64,000 bases of DNA from Gp6-AA40 sp035711805. GTDB taxonomy: Bacteria > Acidobacteriota > Vicinamibacteria > Vicinamibacterales > UBA2999. The notes under the pieces are model-generated. The model was given only the letters and a program-made list of their open reading frames with translations. It made no database searches and was not told the origin of the DNA. Below are positions 9,701 to 17,724 of the stretch, one piece after another (within the stretch, counting starts at the first letter, position 1; every line of letters starts with the position of its first letter). The DNA lies in the NCBI GenBank assembly GCA_035711805.1, contig DASTBV010000088.1:1-64000 (forward strand). The letters are read 5' to 3'. The translations under genes were made by a program, and so were the position numbers.

Positions 9701-9863
9701 CTTTTTCGATGAGCGCCGGGCTCGAGACTTCGACCGTGACACCCGGCAGCACGCCCCCTGATTGATCGCGAACAACACCCGCGATAGACGCCTGCGCCCA
9801 TGCCATGGACGGCAGGAGCAGCACCCACGCAGCGGCTGCAATCGCCCTTGCGAGATTACGCAT
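6756..9863 (-). CDS. TonB-dependent receptor 1 with N-terminal carboxypeptidase-regulatory-like domain
   Basis: 1,035 residues. A signal peptide (cleavage near MAWAQA) is followed by an Ig-like regulatory domain (ASIAGVVRDQSGGVLPGVTV ... PGTYSVVFTISGFNQFRRDG), a linker with ETVTVTGETPIVDV, a plug region, and a long beta-barrel ending in an aromatic residue (SAQIDF). This Oar/SusC-like architecture is typical of the many Acidobacteriota outer-membrane receptors; the substrate cannot be deduced. No TonB/ExbB/ExbD or SusD gene is nearby. A promoter (TTGACA-N18-TACGCT) and a perfect palindrome lie just upstream. Confidence 0.9.
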   Translation of the reverse strand: MRNLARAIAAAAWVLLLPSMAWAQASIAGVVRDQSGGVLPGVTVEVSSPALIEKARTAVSDSSGQYRVIDLRPGTYSVVFTISGFNQFRRDGIELTGALTATVNADLRVGDLQETVTVTGETPIVDVQSVRRQTTLDNEILTTVPTARSWAATAVLIPGIVTQAGASADIQVTPQMTVFGGMGGRGNEGRMQVDGLGTGAALNGGGVSTYVADISNAAEVVTTTSGGLGDAEVGGPTLSIVPKSGGNRMAGQAYLSGVSKGMVGSNFSDELRNAGLSVPGKLLRQWDFTGGFGGPIIRDRIWYYATARDEGQHRSIPGIFPNLNAGDPTKWTYEPDTTRQARGAESFQLYSARFTVQATPKNKFNFHWDLQVPCNGAAAVNTADACRKQPDDAVVGALGLGGLSATTSPETSQYLRTLVQNRQLTWTMVATSRLLLEAGLGSYVAKWGPFEAPGNNTRNLVRVTEQLSRTYQTPNGEVRSLANLQYRSANWGEHLDNPNRWRATMAYVTGAHSMKVGYQGSYMVEDIENHGNDLNLAYTFNNGRPSSLTQTLRVFKQKDRVRWDAVYVEDQWTRGRMTMQGALRFDHARSYSPEQTIGPTNFLLTQLQFPETPGVDSYRDISPRGGVAYDLFGNGRTSVKVNFGKYLEAASNLSGSYSISNPIARIATTTSRTWTDNGTGGAGTPGFGDFVVQCDLLNVNANGECGRMNSPTFGTNVRTTSAIDPGILSGWSVRPADWQIGASIQQELMPRMSVEVGYFRRWLTNFTTTDNESLVAADFDSFTFTAPSDPRLPGGGGYAISGLYNVTAAGFAKAPSNNITSANKFGGQSQIYNGVLINFSARAAQGLTLQGGINTGKTVQDVCDVRSQIPELTSGLTSPLNPNCRNDPGFITKVTGLASYMIPRVEILLAATLRSDQGAPLRAQYNAPVGTSAATPGSVWQALGRQPAVAGSTMSIDLVKPGEVWGDRVNELNLRFAKVLRYGRTRTHVGIDVFNVLNSDAILTYNQTFQVNGPWLAPQSVLTPRFVKLSAQIDF

Positions 9864-9888
9864 CGGTCTCTCCCTCTTCTGTACGTGC

Positions 9889-9906
9889 TTTTAGCCCCCG
9901 CTAAAA
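9889..9906. promoter_or_regulatory. Perfect palindrome TTTTAGC-N4-GCTAAAA in the 5' leader of TonB receptor 1
   Basis: The two 7-bp arms are exact complements around CCCC. It begins at about the transcription start predicted by the promoter at 9914-9943 and ends about 25 bp before the start codon at 9863. It could be a repressor operator overlapping +1 or a short RNA hairpin; the sequence alone does not decide. Confidence 0.5.
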
Positions 9907-9913
9907 CGACCGG

Positions 9914-9943
9914 AGCGTACGGTGGGCGCCAGAGCGGTGTCAA
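9914..9943 (-). promoter_or_regulatory. Predicted sigma-70-type promoter of TonB receptor 1
   Basis: On the minus strand a perfect -35 TTGACA (9938-9943) is followed after 18 bp by TACGCT (9914-9919), a weak -10. The predicted start is near 9907, giving a leader of about 45 nt. Confidence 0.5.
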
Positions 9944-9983
9944 GCATGCGTTTAACATTCTTAACGTCCAGCCATCGACGATC

Positions 9984-10007
9984 GTGGCGGGACGTTGTCA
10001 CGTCCGA
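9984..10007. repeat. Partial copy of the GTGGGGCG palindromic element upstream of bshC
   Basis: GTGGCGGGACGTTGTCACGT and the bases after it form a hairpin GGACGT-TGTC-ACGTCC. The copy matches the reverse complement of the right half of the element at 31956-32008 with few changes. It sits just before a TTGACA (10011-10016) that could be the bshC -35. Confidence 0.55.
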
Positions 10008-10121
10008 GCCTTGACACATGTGCGAAGGCGGGCGACAGTACCGGCGGTGTTCCCGCAATCCGACGTGTCAGCCTCGGCACCCGTGCGCGCGGCTGCCCGT
10101 GGCGGGGACGACGCCTCCACC

Positions 10122-11741
10122 GTGCGCCTCCCCATCGACATCCGGCGGTTTCCCTGGATCCGGCGCCTGGCGGCCGATTACGCGTTCGATTACTCGCGTG
10201 TCGCCGGCTTCTTTGCCGGCAATCCGGACGATCCGGCGGCGTGGCGGGCGGCCATCGCGCGTGCGCAGCGCCAACGGCGCCAGCGGGACGCCGTAGCGGA
10301 CGTTCTAGAGGCGCAACAGCGTCAGCGGGGAGCCCCGGCCGAGGCATTGAGGGCCACGGCACAGCTTCGCGATCCTCACGCGGTCGCCATCGTCACGGGC
10401 CAGCAGGCGGCGCTTTTCGGCGGCCCGATGTTTACGCTGCTCAAGGCGATCACCGCGATCCGCCTCGCGGAGCAGATTCGGGCCGAGCATGGCGTTCCCG
10501 CTGTACCGATCTTCTGGATCGAGGGTGAAGACCACGACTGGGACGAGGTGAAAGCGTGCCGCGTCCTGGATGCGGACTTGAACGTCTGTCGGGTGGCGCT
10601 CGGCGACCCTCCGGGAGCGCATCACACCGCCGTGGCCCGGGTCCGCCTCGACGAATCGGCAGCCGGCGCGGTGGCGGAGCTGGAAGCGCTCCTGCCGAAG
10701 ACCGAGTTCACCGCTTCCCTTCTCGATTCGCTCCGCCAGGCCTATCAGCCGGGCGCCGGAATGGCCGACGCGTTCGGCCGGTGGCTCGAGCAGACGATCG
10801 GCGCACGCGGCCTCGTCGTCTACGACGCCTCGGATCCCGCCGCCAAGCCGCTGGTCGCCGATCTCTTCGCTCGAGAGCTGGAAACGGCCGGCACGACCGC
10901 GCGGCTGGCCGCCGAGGCCGGCGACGCGCTGCAGGCCCAGGGATATCACGCGCAGGCGAGCGTTCAGTCCGACACGGTTGCGCTCTTCTCGTTGAACGCC
11001 GGCCGCGAGGCGATCCGCCGGACGCCCGGCGGGTTTGCTCTCGGCGACCGGACCGAACCGGTTGGCAGCCTGGTCGAGCAGGCGCGCCAGCATCCCGAGC
11101 GATTCAGTCCAAACGTTCTGCTCCGGCCGCTGGTGCAGGACACGCTGTTCCCAACGGCCTGCTACGTGGCCGGGCCGAACGAGCTCGGTTACCTCGCGCA
11201 GCTCAAAGACGTCTATGCCGCCTTCAGCCTGCCGATGCCGCTCATCCACCAGCGTGCCACCGCCACGGTCGTCGACGCGAACACGATGAAGTTCCTCACG
11301 CGCCATGAATTCCCGTTCGAGACGCTCCACGCCCAGGATGAGGCGGCGCTCAACGAGCTGCTGGAATCGCAGCTGCCGGCCGCGGTCGAGGCCTCGCTGC
11401 AGGACGCGGTCCGAGCGGTCGAAGATCGTGTAGGACGCCTGGCGCAGGAAGTGGCCAAGGTCGATCCGACGCTGGAAGGCGCGGCACGCTCGACGCTCAC
11501 ACGCATGCAGGACGACCTCAGGAAGCTGCACGGGAAGGTCATTCAGGCCGCCAAGCGCAAGGACGACACGCTGCGGCGGCAATACCACCATGCGCAGGCG
11601 CTGGCGTTCCCGGGCGGGCACCCGCAGGAACGCGAGGTCGGCTTCGTGGCGTTCCTGAACAAGTACGGCCCCAGCCTGGTCGACCGATTGAGCGAGGAGA
11701 TTCCGCTCGACATGGGGACGCATTGGGTAGTTCAGGTCTGA
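10122..11741 (+). CDS. bshC: Bacillithiol biosynthesis cysteine-adding enzyme BshC
   Basis: 539 residues from the GTG at 10122, the same length as the Bacillus protein. It begins LPIDIRRFPWIRRL and contains AIVTGQQAALFGGPMFTLLK and FWIEGEDHDWDEV, the most conserved BshC segments. A coiled-coil stretch lies near residues 420-500 (DAVRAVEDRVGRLAQEVAKV). BshC joins cysteine to GlcN-malate in the last step of bacillithiol synthesis; bshA and bshB are not in this window. The frame stays open upstream; a GTG at 10047 is an alternative start, but the predicted promoter (TTGACA at 10011, poor -10) would place transcription start about there. The 3' end overlaps the next gene by 19 bp. Confidence 0.88.
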   Translation: MRLPIDIRRFPWIRRLAADYAFDYSRVAGFFAGNPDDPAAWRAAIARAQRQRRQRDAVADVLEAQQRQRGAPAEALRATAQLRDPHAVAIVTGQQAALFGGPMFTLLKAITAIRLAEQIRAEHGVPAVPIFWIEGEDHDWDEVKACRVLDADLNVCRVALGDPPGAHHTAVARVRLDESAAGAVAELEALLPKTEFTASLLDSLRQAYQPGAGMADAFGRWLEQTIGARGLVVYDASDPAAKPLVADLFARELETAGTTARLAAEAGDALQAQGYHAQASVQSDTVALFSLNAGREAIRRTPGGFALGDRTEPVGSLVEQARQHPERFSPNVLLRPLVQDTLFPTACYVAGPNELGYLAQLKDVYAAFSLPMPLIHQRATATVVDANTMKFLTRHEFPFETLHAQDEAALNELLESQLPAAVEASLQDAVRAVEDRVGRLAQEVAKVDPTLEGAARSTLTRMQDDLRKLHGKVIQAAKRKDDTLRRQYHHAQALAFPGGHPQEREVGFVAFLNKYGPSLVDRLSEEIPLDMGTHWVVQV

Positions 11742-14110
11742 AGAAGACGCGCGTCGTGCTCAGGCTGCGCGGCCTCGCGCGCAAGCGGTGGGTGCGATAC
11801 CTGCTGTACGCCGCCGGCGTCCTCATGGTGGCCTTCGGCGGGACCTTCTTCTACTTCTATTTCTCCTACGCGGATCTGATCGAGCAGCGGCTGCATGGGG
11901 AGCGCGAGCGCACGCTGCCACGAGTCTACGGCCGTGCGGTCCAGCTGCGCCGAGGTCAGATGCTCTCGGTGGAGGATCTGGTGTCGCGGCTGAACGACCT
12001 CGGCTACGCGCAGCGCCAGCAGATCGATGGTGCCGGTCAGTTCACGGTCTCGCGCAACAGCGTCACCATCTCCCCGCGCGAAGGGCCGCTCGTCAACCGA
12101 TCGATCCGCCTCGTCTTTCCCCAGCCACGGCCGGTCAAGACCGGACGCGGCGCGGCGGCGACGCCGCCTCCGCCGCCGCGCGGCATCCAGCAGATTGAGA
12201 TTCGCGGCCGCGGCAACGTGCAGTCGGTCGAGCTCGATCCACCGCTGCTGACGGCGCTGATGGCCGACGGCGCGCGCGAAAAGCGCCGGCACGTCGCGCT
12301 GACGACCATCCCGCCGCGGATGCGGCAGGCGGTGATGGCGATCGAGGATCAGCGTTTTTACTCGCACTTCGGCATCAGCCCGGTTCGGCTGTTCGCCGCC
12401 GCCATCCGCAACATCAGGAACAGCGACGACGCCCCTGTCGGCTACAGCACGATCACGCAGCAGCTGGCGCGGATGTTCTTCCTCTCCGAGGAGTTCAACG
12501 CCGAGCTGCGGAGCGGCGAACGCGGCCGGACGTGGGCGTCGCGCCTGCGGAAGGTGCGCGAAATCATGATGGCGCTCGCGCTCGAGCGACGTGCCTCGAA
12601 GGACGAGATCCTCGAGATGTACCTGAACGACGTCTATCTCGGCCAGCGCGGGTCCTTTGCGATCCACGGCGTGGCCGAGGCGTCGCGCATTTACTTCGGC
12701 AAGGATGTCTCGAACATCACCAATAGCGAGGCGGCGATGATTGCCGGCAGCATCCAGCTGCCGGGCCTCCCGTTCACGAACCCGAAACGCGCAACGGAGC
12801 GCCGGAACACGGTTCTGCAGGCGATGGCGTCCGAGGAATACATCACCGCGGACGCGGCGACGAGCGCATCCCGCGAGCCGCTGCAGATCGTTCCACGCGC
12901 CGTGGACAACGAATCGCCGTACTTCGTCGACATGGTCGTGCAGCAGGTCGAAGCCGCCTATCCGGGGCTGATGGCACAGTCCGCGGAAATCAACGTGTTC
13001 ACGACGCTCGATCTCAACCTGCAGCGCGCCGCGCTCGATGCGGTACGGAACGGCTTGAACAGCGTCGACCTGCAGCTCTCGAAGCGCCGGCGCAAGTATC
13101 CGGAGCGCCCGCAGGCGGCGCTGATCGCCGTCGATCCGCGCACCGGCGAGATCCTGGCGCTGGTCGGCGGCCGTTCGTACAACACGTCGCAGTACAACCG
13201 GGTGACCACCGCGCGCAGGCAGCCGGGATCGGTCTTCAAGCCCTTTGTCTACCTGGCCGCTTTCGAACGCGGCGTGGAGGAAGGGCGCACCGACCTGACG
13301 CCCGCGTCGCTGACATGGGACGAGCCCGCGGTCTTCGAGTACGACGGACAGGTCTGGGAACCGAAGAACTACGACGATTACGACGGCGAAGTGACATGGC
13401 GCCGGGCGCTGGCGATGTCGCGCAACCTGGGCACCATTCGCGTCGGTGAACTGGTCGGGTTCGATACCGTTGCCCGGCTCTGGCGCCGCGTCGGCGTCGG
13501 GACCCCGCCGCAGGCATTTCCGTCGATTACGCTCGGGGTCTTCGAGCTGACTCCACTCGAAGTGGCTCAGGCCTACACGCTGTTCACGAATAACGGCAAC
13601 GTCCGTCCGCTCAGGGGGCTGAATTACATTCAGGCTGGCGCCCGCGTGCTGAGACCGGCTGCTCCCACGGTGAAGCCGGTGGCGCGGTCCGATACGACAT
13701 TCCTCGTGACGAACATGCTGCGCAGCGTCCTCAACGAGGGCACCGGTGCCTCCGCGCGCGCGAATGGATTCACGCACGACGCCGCCGGCAAAAGCGGCAC
13801 GACCAACGATCAGCGCGACGCCTGGTTCGTCGGCTTCACGCCCGAGCTGCTGACCGCCGTCTGGGTCGGCTTCGACGACAACACGCCGATTGGCCTGACG
13901 GGCTCACAGGCGGCACTGCCCATCTGGACCGAGTTCATGAAGGCGGCGGTCGCCGGGCGCCCGAGCTCCCAGTTCGGGGCGCCCGAGGGAATCAGCTTCG
14001 TCGCGATCGACCGCGACACCGGCAAGCTCGCCAGCCCGAATTGCCCGCGTACGTTCACCGAGTCGTTCATCACCGGCACCGAGCCGCTCGAGATCTGCCC
14101 GCTGCATTAG
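11723..14110 (+). CDS. Class A penicillin-binding protein, PBP1B type (glycosyltransferase + transpeptidase)
   Basis: 795 residues from a TTG at 11723 inside the end of bshC. A basic cytoplasmic tail leads into one membrane helix (residues ~25-50), then a UB2H-like domain (LPRVYGRAVQLRRGQMLSVE). The GT51 glycosyltransferase follows, with Glu208 in AIEDQRFYSHFG and STITQQLARMFFLSEE. The transpeptidase has all three motifs: S503-V-F-K506 (active-site serine), S566-R-N568 and K690-S-G-T693. It polymerises and cross-links peptidoglycan in the periplasm. The UB2H-like region supports a PBP1B-like rather than PBP1A-like assignment. The overlap suggests co-expression with bshC. Confidence 0.9.
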   Translation: MGSSGLKKTRVVLRLRGLARKRWVRYLLYAAGVLMVAFGGTFFYFYFSYADLIEQRLHGERERTLPRVYGRAVQLRRGQMLSVEDLVSRLNDLGYAQRQQIDGAGQFTVSRNSVTISPREGPLVNRSIRLVFPQPRPVKTGRGAAATPPPPPRGIQQIEIRGRGNVQSVELDPPLLTALMADGAREKRRHVALTTIPPRMRQAVMAIEDQRFYSHFGISPVRLFAAAIRNIRNSDDAPVGYSTITQQLARMFFLSEEFNAELRSGERGRTWASRLRKVREIMMALALERRASKDEILEMYLNDVYLGQRGSFAIHGVAEASRIYFGKDVSNITNSEAAMIAGSIQLPGLPFTNPKRATERRNTVLQAMASEEYITADAATSASREPLQIVPRAVDNESPYFVDMVVQQVEAAYPGLMAQSAEINVFTTLDLNLQRAALDAVRNGLNSVDLQLSKRRRKYPERPQAALIAVDPRTGEILALVGGRSYNTSQYNRVTTARRQPGSVFKPFVYLAAFERGVEEGRTDLTPASLTWDEPAVFEYDGQVWEPKNYDDYDGEVTWRRALAMSRNLGTIRVGELVGFDTVARLWRRVGVGTPPQAFPSITLGVFELTPLEVAQAYTLFTNNGNVRPLRGLNYIQAGARVLRPAAPTVKPVARSDTTFLVTNMLRSVLNEGTGASARANGFTHDAAGKSGTTNDQRDAWFVGFTPELLTAVWVGFDDNTPIGLTGSQAALPIWTEFMKAAVAGRPSSQFGAPEGISFVAIDRDTGKLASPNCPRTFTESFITGTEPLEICPLH

Positions 14111-14151
14111 GGTTGCCTGGGTTGCCTGGGTGGCCTAGGTGGCCTGGGGTA
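14111..14151. repeat. Short tandem GGGTTGCCTGGGTGGCCT words after the PBP gene
   Basis: Four imperfect copies of a 9-10-bp GG[TG]TGCCTG/GGTGGCCTA word lie directly after the stop codon, between convergent genes. It is the same kind of low-complexity tandem array as at 6534 but with an unrelated word. Confidence 0.6.
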
Positions 14152-14152
14152 C

Positions 14153-14176
14153 AGGCCGACGTTTACGTCGGCCTTT
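14153..14176 (+). terminator. Palindromic hairpin followed by T-run, between convergent genes
   Basis: AGGCCGACG-TTTA-CGTCGGCCT forms a stem of nine base pairs, followed by TT. It lies 43 bp after the PBP stop and 5 bp before the end of the convergent TonB receptor 2. The T-run is short, so termination efficiency is unclear; the palindrome may also belong to a dispersed family. Confidence 0.5.
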
Positions 14177-14180
14177 CGAC

Positions 14181-16961
14181 TCACTGCCCGATCAACAGCC
14201 GGATGCCGACCATCGCGCGCCGCGGATCGACGAACTGAGACGGTTGTCCGAAGTTCGCCGCGAACAGGTTGTCGCTGGCCAGACCTTCTGCCGCCGTGTC
14301 GTCCAGGAGATTGAACAGGTCGATCAGCAGGTCTCCGCGCACTCCACGGCCCAGCGGAACCGGACGCGACAGGCGGAGGTCGATCAGCGTCTGCGACGGC
14401 AGCCGCCGCGTGCCACGCGGCTCGAGCAGAATGCGCTGATCGCCCTGCGGAAGCGAGACCTGTGCTGTTGCTGCCCAGGGCTTGCCGCTGAAGTGCTGGA
14501 GGTTCGCCGCCACGACGAACCCGGTGCCCGGCACGTCGACGCTGCCCATCGCACGCAGCATGTGCGGACGGTCGTTTGGCAGCCGGCCGCGCGCATTCGT
14601 GAGGCTGTTCGGATCCTGGCCGAACGTGAGGAACGGGGTGCCGGCAATCGTGCTGACCTGCGAGCCCGCCGCCGTCGCCCCGCTCGACACCTGCAGTCCA
14701 GAGACGCGCGACACGGTGTACGACCCGAACGCCTGCCATCCGCGCGATCGCCGCTTTTCGACGGCGACGATCAGGCCGTTGTAGGTCATCGAGTACTCGG
14801 CCGGGTTCGTCAACAGGAACCGCCGGCTCGAGGTTCCGTTCGTGATCACATGGACGGGCAGCGTTCGTCCATCAGCGAGTACTCGCGTTTCCTCGCGGTA
14901 TTCCCCGCCGGCGTCGGTCCAGCCGATGAAGTCCCGCCCCTCCTTGCGGACGTATGCCGCCGCGAGCGAAAGCTGGCGGCCCAGCTCGCGATCCACTCCG
15001 ATCGAGTACTCGTCGGTTCCGGGCGAGCGCGTGTGCGGATCGAGCTGCAGGTTGCGCTTCGGATCGACGACCGACACGAGCGTCGTGTAGTCGTTCGTCT
15101 GCGCATTCCACGCCATCGTCGTCGTCGGCGTCGCCGCCGGATGGATCGGTGACAACTCGCCGGTCAGCACTCCCTGGTTGAAGCGGCCGTAGCTGCCGCG
15201 GAGCATGGTGCGGCCGTCCGGCGTGAGCTTGAGCGTGACACCGAACCGTGGAGACCAGACGTTCCACGTATACAACGTGCTCAGCCCCTCGACGGTCACG
15301 TCCGTTTCCCGGCCGGTGAGATCGAGCTGCGGCACGTCCTGGCTGATGGCGCGGCTATGGTCGTAGCGGAGGCCGGCGTTGATCGTCAGGCGATCGCGGA
15401 CGGTCACGGCGTCGCTGACGAACGCGGACGTCGTGAAGAACACACCACCCGTCAGCGACGGCGCCGCCGCGATCGACTGAAACGGGCGGCCGCCATCGTC
15501 GCTGAATCTGACGCCCGTCGGGATGATCGACGCCAGTCGATGCTCGCCCTTCTCGATCTGCATGCCGATCTTCCACTGATGATCGGCACCGGCGAAACCT
15601 GGACGGTAGGCGTTAATCGCGCCTTTGGCCGTCGTCCTGATCAACGTCAATCCGCCGAACGTCTGCGGCGCACCGCTCAGGACGTTCGTGACGCGATCGA
15701 TGCGGCTCGGGATCGTGACGTCGCCGGTGCTGGGGTCATCCTCCCGCGTGTACGTGAATCGTCCGAGGCGAACATCCCACACGGTATTCGACGAGAGCGT
15801 GTGCGTCAGATGTCCGAATGTCATTGCCGGAACCGACGCGTGCCGCCGTTGTGTGGCTTCGAACGGCCTCACGCGCGTGGGCACCTCCGGGTTGACCCAC
15901 GCCTCGCGGTGGAAGCTCTGGATCAACTGCCAGCCCGGAGCGAGGCGCCAGGTGAGCTTGCCGAACAGCTTGTCCTGCTCGTACGAGCGGGGAAACCGCG
16001 GATCGGTTCCCGGCTGAGTGTCGGAATCGCGAAGGTATTGATAGCCGGTGAAGAACCAGACGCGATCCCGGATCACCGGTCCGCCGAGATTCGCCGTCAT
16101 GTCGCGATACCTGACCCGCTCGTAGCCGCTGGTCGGCTGACCGGGTCCGGGATAGACGGCCTGGATGGGCTGGCTGGTGAGCGCTCCGGTCTGCCAGTAG
16201 TAGGACGCGTCGGACTGGAAGCGCTCGCCGCCCTGCCTGGTGACGACGTTGATGACCGCGCCCTGCAGATTGCCGAACTCGGCGGACGCGCCAACCGATT
16301 GAATCTGCACCTCCTGAATGAAGTCGACTCCGGGCTCCGAGCGCGCCTCACCGCTGCATGGACAGGTGAAATTCGTTCCGTCGATCAGAAAGGCGTTCTC
16401 GTTGACGCCCGATCCGAACGCCGACACGCTGTTGGTCGTGACGCTGCCGGGCGACGTCGGGGAAATGCCCGGCGCCGCCCGGATGAAGTCGAACATGCTG
16501 AAGCGGCGAACCGGAATCGCCCTCAGATCCTCTGGGCCGAAGCGCGTCTCGACGCCGCTCGAGCGAGCGTCGAGCCGCGACCCGGCGCCCTGCACGACCA
16601 GCGAGTCCTGCAGGCCGGCCAGCACGAGCCTGACCCGCCGCTCGATGGTGCCTCCAACGCCAACGCGAATACCTTCCTCACGATAGGGACGGAACCCTTC
16701 GAACTCGACGGCCAACGCGTACACACCAGGCGGAAGCGCCGGGAACCGCAACTGTCCCCTCGCGTTGGTGGTGGCCAGTTGCGGGCCACCGATCAACGCC
16801 GGCGAGCTGACGCGCACGCTCGCTCCGCGAAGTGCTGCGCCCTGCGGATCCTCGACGGTCGCGATGAGCGTGCCGGTCACCTCCTGCGCGGAAGCGACAC
16901 CCAGAGGCACTGCGCACGCGATGGCGAGAACGAACGACGCGCGTCGGTTCACAGTAACCAT
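14181..16961 (-). CDS. TonB-dependent receptor 2 with carboxypeptidase-regulatory-like domain
   Basis: 926 residues. A signal peptide (cleavage near VASAQE) is followed by a regulatory Ig-like domain (TGTLIATVEDPQGAALRGAS ... PPGVYALAVEFEGFRPYREE), a plug with SGVNENAFLIDGTNFTCPC, and a barrel. It is shorter than the other two receptors here, and its C-terminus (LLIGQ) lacks the usual terminal aromatic residue. The region around CPCSG holds two close cysteines in the plug, which is unusual. The cupin gene ends 8 bp upstream in the same direction, so the two are probably one transcript. The substrate is unknown. Confidence 0.88.
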   Translation of the reverse strand: MVTVNRRASFVLAIACAVPLGVASAQEVTGTLIATVEDPQGAALRGASVRVSSPALIGGPQLATTNARGQLRFPALPPGVYALAVEFEGFRPYREEGIRVGVGGTIERRVRLVLAGLQDSLVVQGAGSRLDARSSGVETRFGPEDLRAIPVRRFSMFDFIRAAPGISPTSPGSVTTNSVSAFGSGVNENAFLIDGTNFTCPCSGEARSEPGVDFIQEVQIQSVGASAEFGNLQGAVINVVTRQGGERFQSDASYYWQTGALTSQPIQAVYPGPGQPTSGYERVRYRDMTANLGGPVIRDRVWFFTGYQYLRDSDTQPGTDPRFPRSYEQDKLFGKLTWRLAPGWQLIQSFHREAWVNPEVPTRVRPFEATQRRHASVPAMTFGHLTHTLSSNTVWDVRLGRFTYTREDDPSTGDVTIPSRIDRVTNVLSGAPQTFGGLTLIRTTAKGAINAYRPGFAGADHQWKIGMQIEKGEHRLASIIPTGVRFSDDGGRPFQSIAAAPSLTGGVFFTTSAFVSDAVTVRDRLTINAGLRYDHSRAISQDVPQLDLTGRETDVTVEGLSTLYTWNVWSPRFGVTLKLTPDGRTMLRGSYGRFNQGVLTGELSPIHPAATPTTTMAWNAQTNDYTTLVSVVDPKRNLQLDPHTRSPGTDEYSIGVDRELGRQLSLAAAYVRKEGRDFIGWTDAGGEYREETRVLADGRTLPVHVITNGTSSRRFLLTNPAEYSMTYNGLIVAVEKRRSRGWQAFGSYTVSRVSGLQVSSGATAAGSQVSTIAGTPFLTFGQDPNSLTNARGRLPNDRPHMLRAMGSVDVPGTGFVVAANLQHFSGKPWAATAQVSLPQGDQRILLEPRGTRRLPSQTLIDLRLSRPVPLGRGVRGDLLIDLFNLLDDTAAEGLASDNLFAANFGQPSQFVDPRRAMVGIRLLIGQ

Positions 16962-16969
16962 GAATCACC

Positions 16970-17500
16970 TCAGAGCGGACAATTCGGCGGCGCGGGTGCA
17001 TCGATCCGCCGCGTGGCGCCGGCGGGAATCAGTTGAACGGTAATGCTCCTCGCTTCGACCAGCCCTTCGTTGCGAATCAGATGGACATGGCCGTCCCCGG
17101 CGTCGACGATGCCCTGTCCGACTGTGTAGGTGTGCGGCGTGCAGTCAGGGTCGTCTGCTTCGTAGGCCGTCACTGTACCGGCGGTGATGGTGATCAGGCT
17201 GTGACCGGGGTGAGTGTGCCATCCGGACGTTCCTCCAGGCGCCCAGACGTTGCTCTGGACGTAGAGGTCCGACGGCCCCTTCGTTTTCTGCATCGAGAGC
17301 CAGAGATTATTCCCCGGATGAGTGTTGGTCGGAGCGGCCGGCGGGAAAAAGGAAAGGTTGTCGACGTCGATCGCATCAAATCGACCCAACGCAACCGTCG
17401 TGCTCGTAAAGCCGACGGCCGGCGTGGCCCACACGGTACCGACATACCCCGCCGCCCCCAGCATCACCGCCCCGAGAACCCACATGACTTTCGCTCGCAT
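16970..17500 (-). CDS. Exported cupin-fold protein
   Basis: 176 residues from the ATG at 17500; an upstream in-frame ATG at 17566 would bury the signal segment. The N-terminus (MRAKVMWVLGAVMLGAAGYV) is a signal peptide or anchor. The core has the cupin metal-site pattern GWHTHPGHSLITI ... GDGHVHLIRNEG, with histidines in both conserved motifs. The reaction is not deducible; small exported cupins bind metal or sugar-like ligands. It lies 8 bp upstream of TonB receptor 2 and is divergent from the HTH-PD40 gene, which suggests a jointly controlled uptake or sensing unit. Confidence 0.78.
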   Translation of the reverse strand: MRAKVMWVLGAVMLGAAGYVGTVWATPAVGFTSTTVALGRFDAIDVDNLSFFPPAAPTNTHPGNNLWLSMQKTKGPSDLYVQSNVWAPGGTSGWHTHPGHSLITITAGTVTAYEADDPDCTPHTYTVGQGIVDAGDGHVHLIRNEGLVEARSITVQLIPAGATRRIDAPAPPNCPL

Positions 17501-17608
17501 ATCGTCCTCCGTTATCAGCGCTCCGGAGTGGAGACGCGGGGACGACGATAGGGACCGGTAATACATCGAACAACGGACAATCGGCGACTTTCCCGCAATT
17601 CCGGGGTG

Positions 17609-17628
17609 ATGTCGTCGAATGTCGTCGA
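17609..17628 (+). promoter_or_regulatory. Two tandem perfect decamers ATGTCGTCGA abutting a -35 box
   Basis: ATGTCGTCGA occurs twice head to tail with no gap, one helical turn per copy, ending one base before the -35 of the predicted promoter at 17629-17657. That is the classic position for an activator or repressor site. The HTH-containing product of the downstream gene is the obvious candidate ligand; this is inference. Confidence 0.5.
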
Positions 17629-17657
17629 TTGCCGCCCCCGGGAGGCGGCGTTACAAT
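17629..17657 (+). promoter_or_regulatory. Predicted sigma-70-type promoter of the HTH-TM-PD40 gene
   Basis: TTGCCG (17629-17634), a 17-bp spacer and TACAAT (17652-17657) give a good match to the consensus. The expected start near 17664 leaves a leader of about 60 nt that contains a partial palindromic repeat. Confidence 0.55.
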
Positions 17658-17686
17658 CCCCCTTCTCCGTTTCGCCTGATCGCTCG

Positions 17687-17710
17687 CGGACCTGGCAAGG
17701 CCCGCCCCAC
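17687..17710. repeat. Half copy of the GTGGGGCG...CGCCCCAC element
   Basis: GGACCTGGCAAGGCCCGCC followed by CCAC resembles the right half of the element at 31956-32008. It lies in the leader of the HTH-TM-PD40 gene, 14 bp before its start. Confidence 0.45.
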
Positions 17711-17724
17711 TGGCCCACCGAACG

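Noticed and set aside
11732..13777. 681-residue frame antisense to the penicillin-binding protein gene
   Set aside because: Extreme Arg/His/Asp composition, no recognisable motif, and the plus strand has a complete PBP with all catalytic motifs.
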